Origin: Neisseriaceae bacterium
GTDB lineage: Bacteria; Pseudomonadota; Gammaproteobacteria; Burkholderiales; Neisseriaceae
NCBI GenBank assembly: GCA_017446355.1
Contig: JAFSQZ010000126.1
Span: 1 to 7,298 of the forward strand
Reading direction: 5' to 3'
Length of the DNA: 7,298 nt
The position numbers were made by a program, and so were the translations under genes. This document shows, one piece after another, positions 6,487 to 7,298 of this stretch. Numbering within the stretch: position 1 is the stretch's first letter; every line of letters starts with the position of its first letter. The notes under the pieces were generated by a model that worked only from the letters and a program-made list of their open reading frames with translations, was not told where the DNA came from and did not search any database.

Positions 6487-6505
6487 TTTTCAGGCAGCCT
6501 GAAAA
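6487..6505. repeat. Palindromic DNA uptake sequence (aminotransferase-dapF gap)
   Basis: TTTTCAGGC-A-GCCTGAAAA, three bases after the aminotransferase stop codon. Minus-strand AGGCTGCCTGAA at 6489-6500, plus-strand AGGCAGCCTGAA at 6492-6503. No T-run follows on the transcribed strand (it continues CACACACTAAC), so it is better read as a DUS than as an intrinsic terminator, and read-through into dapF is plausible. Confidence 0.9.
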
Positions 6506-6508
6506 GGT

Positions 6509-7298
6509 TTAATCTTGATTGTACAAGGAACGAACGACTTTACCAATAGTGGTAATTCCTTGTTTTAACGTATTTTTGTCGGCGGCAATACTCATTCTGA
6601 TACATTGTTTTGCGTGTGGATAATCGCTGGTGTCCAAACCCACAAAAAATAATTCACCAGGAATAATCAGCGTGCCTTGCGCTTTAAGACGCTCATACAA
6701 TTCTTGCGTGCTAATGGGCAAATCTTCAAACCAAAGCCATAAGAAAATGGCTCCTTCTGGTTGATGAATGCTTAAAGGATAATCTTTAAATTCTTGTTTT
6801 AACAAAGAAATGGCATATTCAGCTTGATTTTGATAAAACGGACGAATATGTTTAAGTGCCAAATCTTTCAGGCTGCCATCTTGCAACATTGGTGCAGCAA
6901 TAGCCGCGCCAAAACGCGTAGGTGCAAGGTTGATAATCGCATTCATACTGCTCAATGCTGTGATGATTTCTTCATTCGCCACCACAATTCCTGTACGCAC
7001 GCCAGGTAAACCAATTTTAGACAAACTGAAACACAACACCATATTTTGATGCCATTTCAATGTCGCATCGCGATAAATAATATTGGGAAACGGCGCACCG
7101 TAAGCATTGTCCACAATTAAAGGCACATTGTGTTCGCGTGATAGTGCATCTAATTTAGTCATTTCATCATCGGTTAACACGTTGCCCGTAGGATTGGTTG
7201 GACGTGAGCAACAAATCGCACCAATTTCATCATTTTCCCATTCAGGCAGCTTTGCCAATGCATCAAAGTCTACGCTGTATTTAAAAAAACCATCTTGT
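6509..7298 (-). CDS. avtA: PLP-dependent alanine/valine-pyruvate aminotransferase (AvtA type), N-terminus beyond window
   Basis: Fold-type I aminotransferase. AvtA exchanges amino groups between valine or related amino acids and pyruvate/alanine in the cytoplasm. The reading frame is open to the window edge; 262 residues are visible of about 415 expected, so about 150 N-terminal residues are missing. Numbered from the first whole codon in the window: SRPTNPTGN (31-39), IVDNAYGAPFPN (61-72, Asp63 contacting the PLP ring), SLSKIGLPG with Lys94 as the Schiff-base lysine, EGAIFLWLWFEDLP (181-194) and QCIRMS with Arg234 for the substrate carboxylate. The combined SRPTNPTGN, DNAYG.PFP and EGAIFLWLWF.DLPI wording matches my memory of E. 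coli AvtA closely, more than AspC or DapC. Substrate choice is inferred by similarity; AlaA-like activity is possible. The TTG at 7258 is internal, not the start, since AvtA-like sequence (FFKYSVDFD) continues upstream. Confidence 0.88.
   Translation of the reverse strand, partial: QDGFFKYSVDFDALAKLPEWENDEIGAICCSRPTNPTGNVLTDDEMTKLDALSREHNVPLIVDNAYGAPFPNIIYRDATLKWHQNMVLCFSLSKIGLPGVRTGIVVANEEIITALSSMNAIINLAPTRFGAAIAAPMLQDGSLKDLALKHIRPFYQNQAEYAISLLKQEFKDYPLSIHQPEGAIFLWLWFEDLPISTQELYERLKAQGTLIIPGELFFVGLDTSDYPHAKQCIRMSIAADKNTLKQGITTIGKVVRSLYNQD

Noticed and set aside
6476..6505. DUS palindrome after the aminotransferase as an intrinsic terminator
   Set aside because: The transcript after the stem is CACACACTAAC with no T-run, so I list it only as an uptake sequence.
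7256..7258. TTG as the start of the aminotransferase
   Set aside because: The frame stays open to the window edge and the upstream residues (FFKYSVDFD) continue AvtA-like sequence, so this TTG is an internal leucine.
1..7298. Mobile element, CRISPR, toxin-antitoxin or phage signals
   Set aside because: No transposase, integrase, spaced direct repeats, target duplications or RNA genes were seen; the only recurrent motif is the DUS.

Overview
This window looks like chromosome from a naturally competent member of the Neisseriaceae. The main evidence is a 12-base word, AGGCTGCCTGAA, found exactly eight times in 7.3 kb, usually inside the 15-base palindrome TTCAGGC-W-GCCTGAA. This is a DNA uptake sequence (DUS). 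From memory of the published DUS dialects, this spelling is the one assigned to Simonsiella and close relatives rather than Neisseria proper (GCCGTCTGAA core). The moderately AT-rich composition and the protein sequences agree with that. The genus is an inference; the family is much safer.

All seven genes lie on the minus strand and are read from high to low coordinates. In transcription order: (1) a 5'-truncated AvtA-type alanine/valine aminotransferase (6509-7298); (2) dapF, diaminopimelate epimerase (5606-6454); (3) an unrecognised six-helix membrane protein whose start codon overlaps the dapF stop (5007-5606); (4) pepN, the M1-family aminopeptidase N (2293-4950); (5) a mannose-family PTS EIIA protein (1767-2180); (6) ptsH, HPr (1443-1712); (7) ptsI, Enzyme I, cut off at its C-terminus by the window edge (1-1440). 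No intergenic gap exceeds about 110 bases, and all but the ptsH-ptsI and dapF-membrane-protein junctions contain DUS copies. Some copies may act as terminators or RNA hairpins.

Functionally there are two groups. The upstream group is amino-acid and cell-wall metabolism: AvtA makes alanine or valine, DapF makes meso-diaminopimelate for peptidoglycan and lysine, and PepN recycles peptides. The downstream group is a short phosphorelay: PEP to EI (His194), to HPr (His15), to EIIA (His9). No membrane permease (EIIB/C/D) is visible. HPr keeps Ser46 in a good HPr-kinase context, so the relay is probably regulatory rather than a sugar importer, as is known for related beta-proteobacteria.

I found no RNA gene, CRISPR array, insertion sequence, prophage or obvious new defence system. 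The most unusual features are the DUS elements themselves: palindromes that carry a different dialect word on each strand, in-frame DUS that recurrently encode Leu-Pro-Glu, and a perfect 15-bp inverted repeat spanning the stop codon between the EIIA gene and ptsH.
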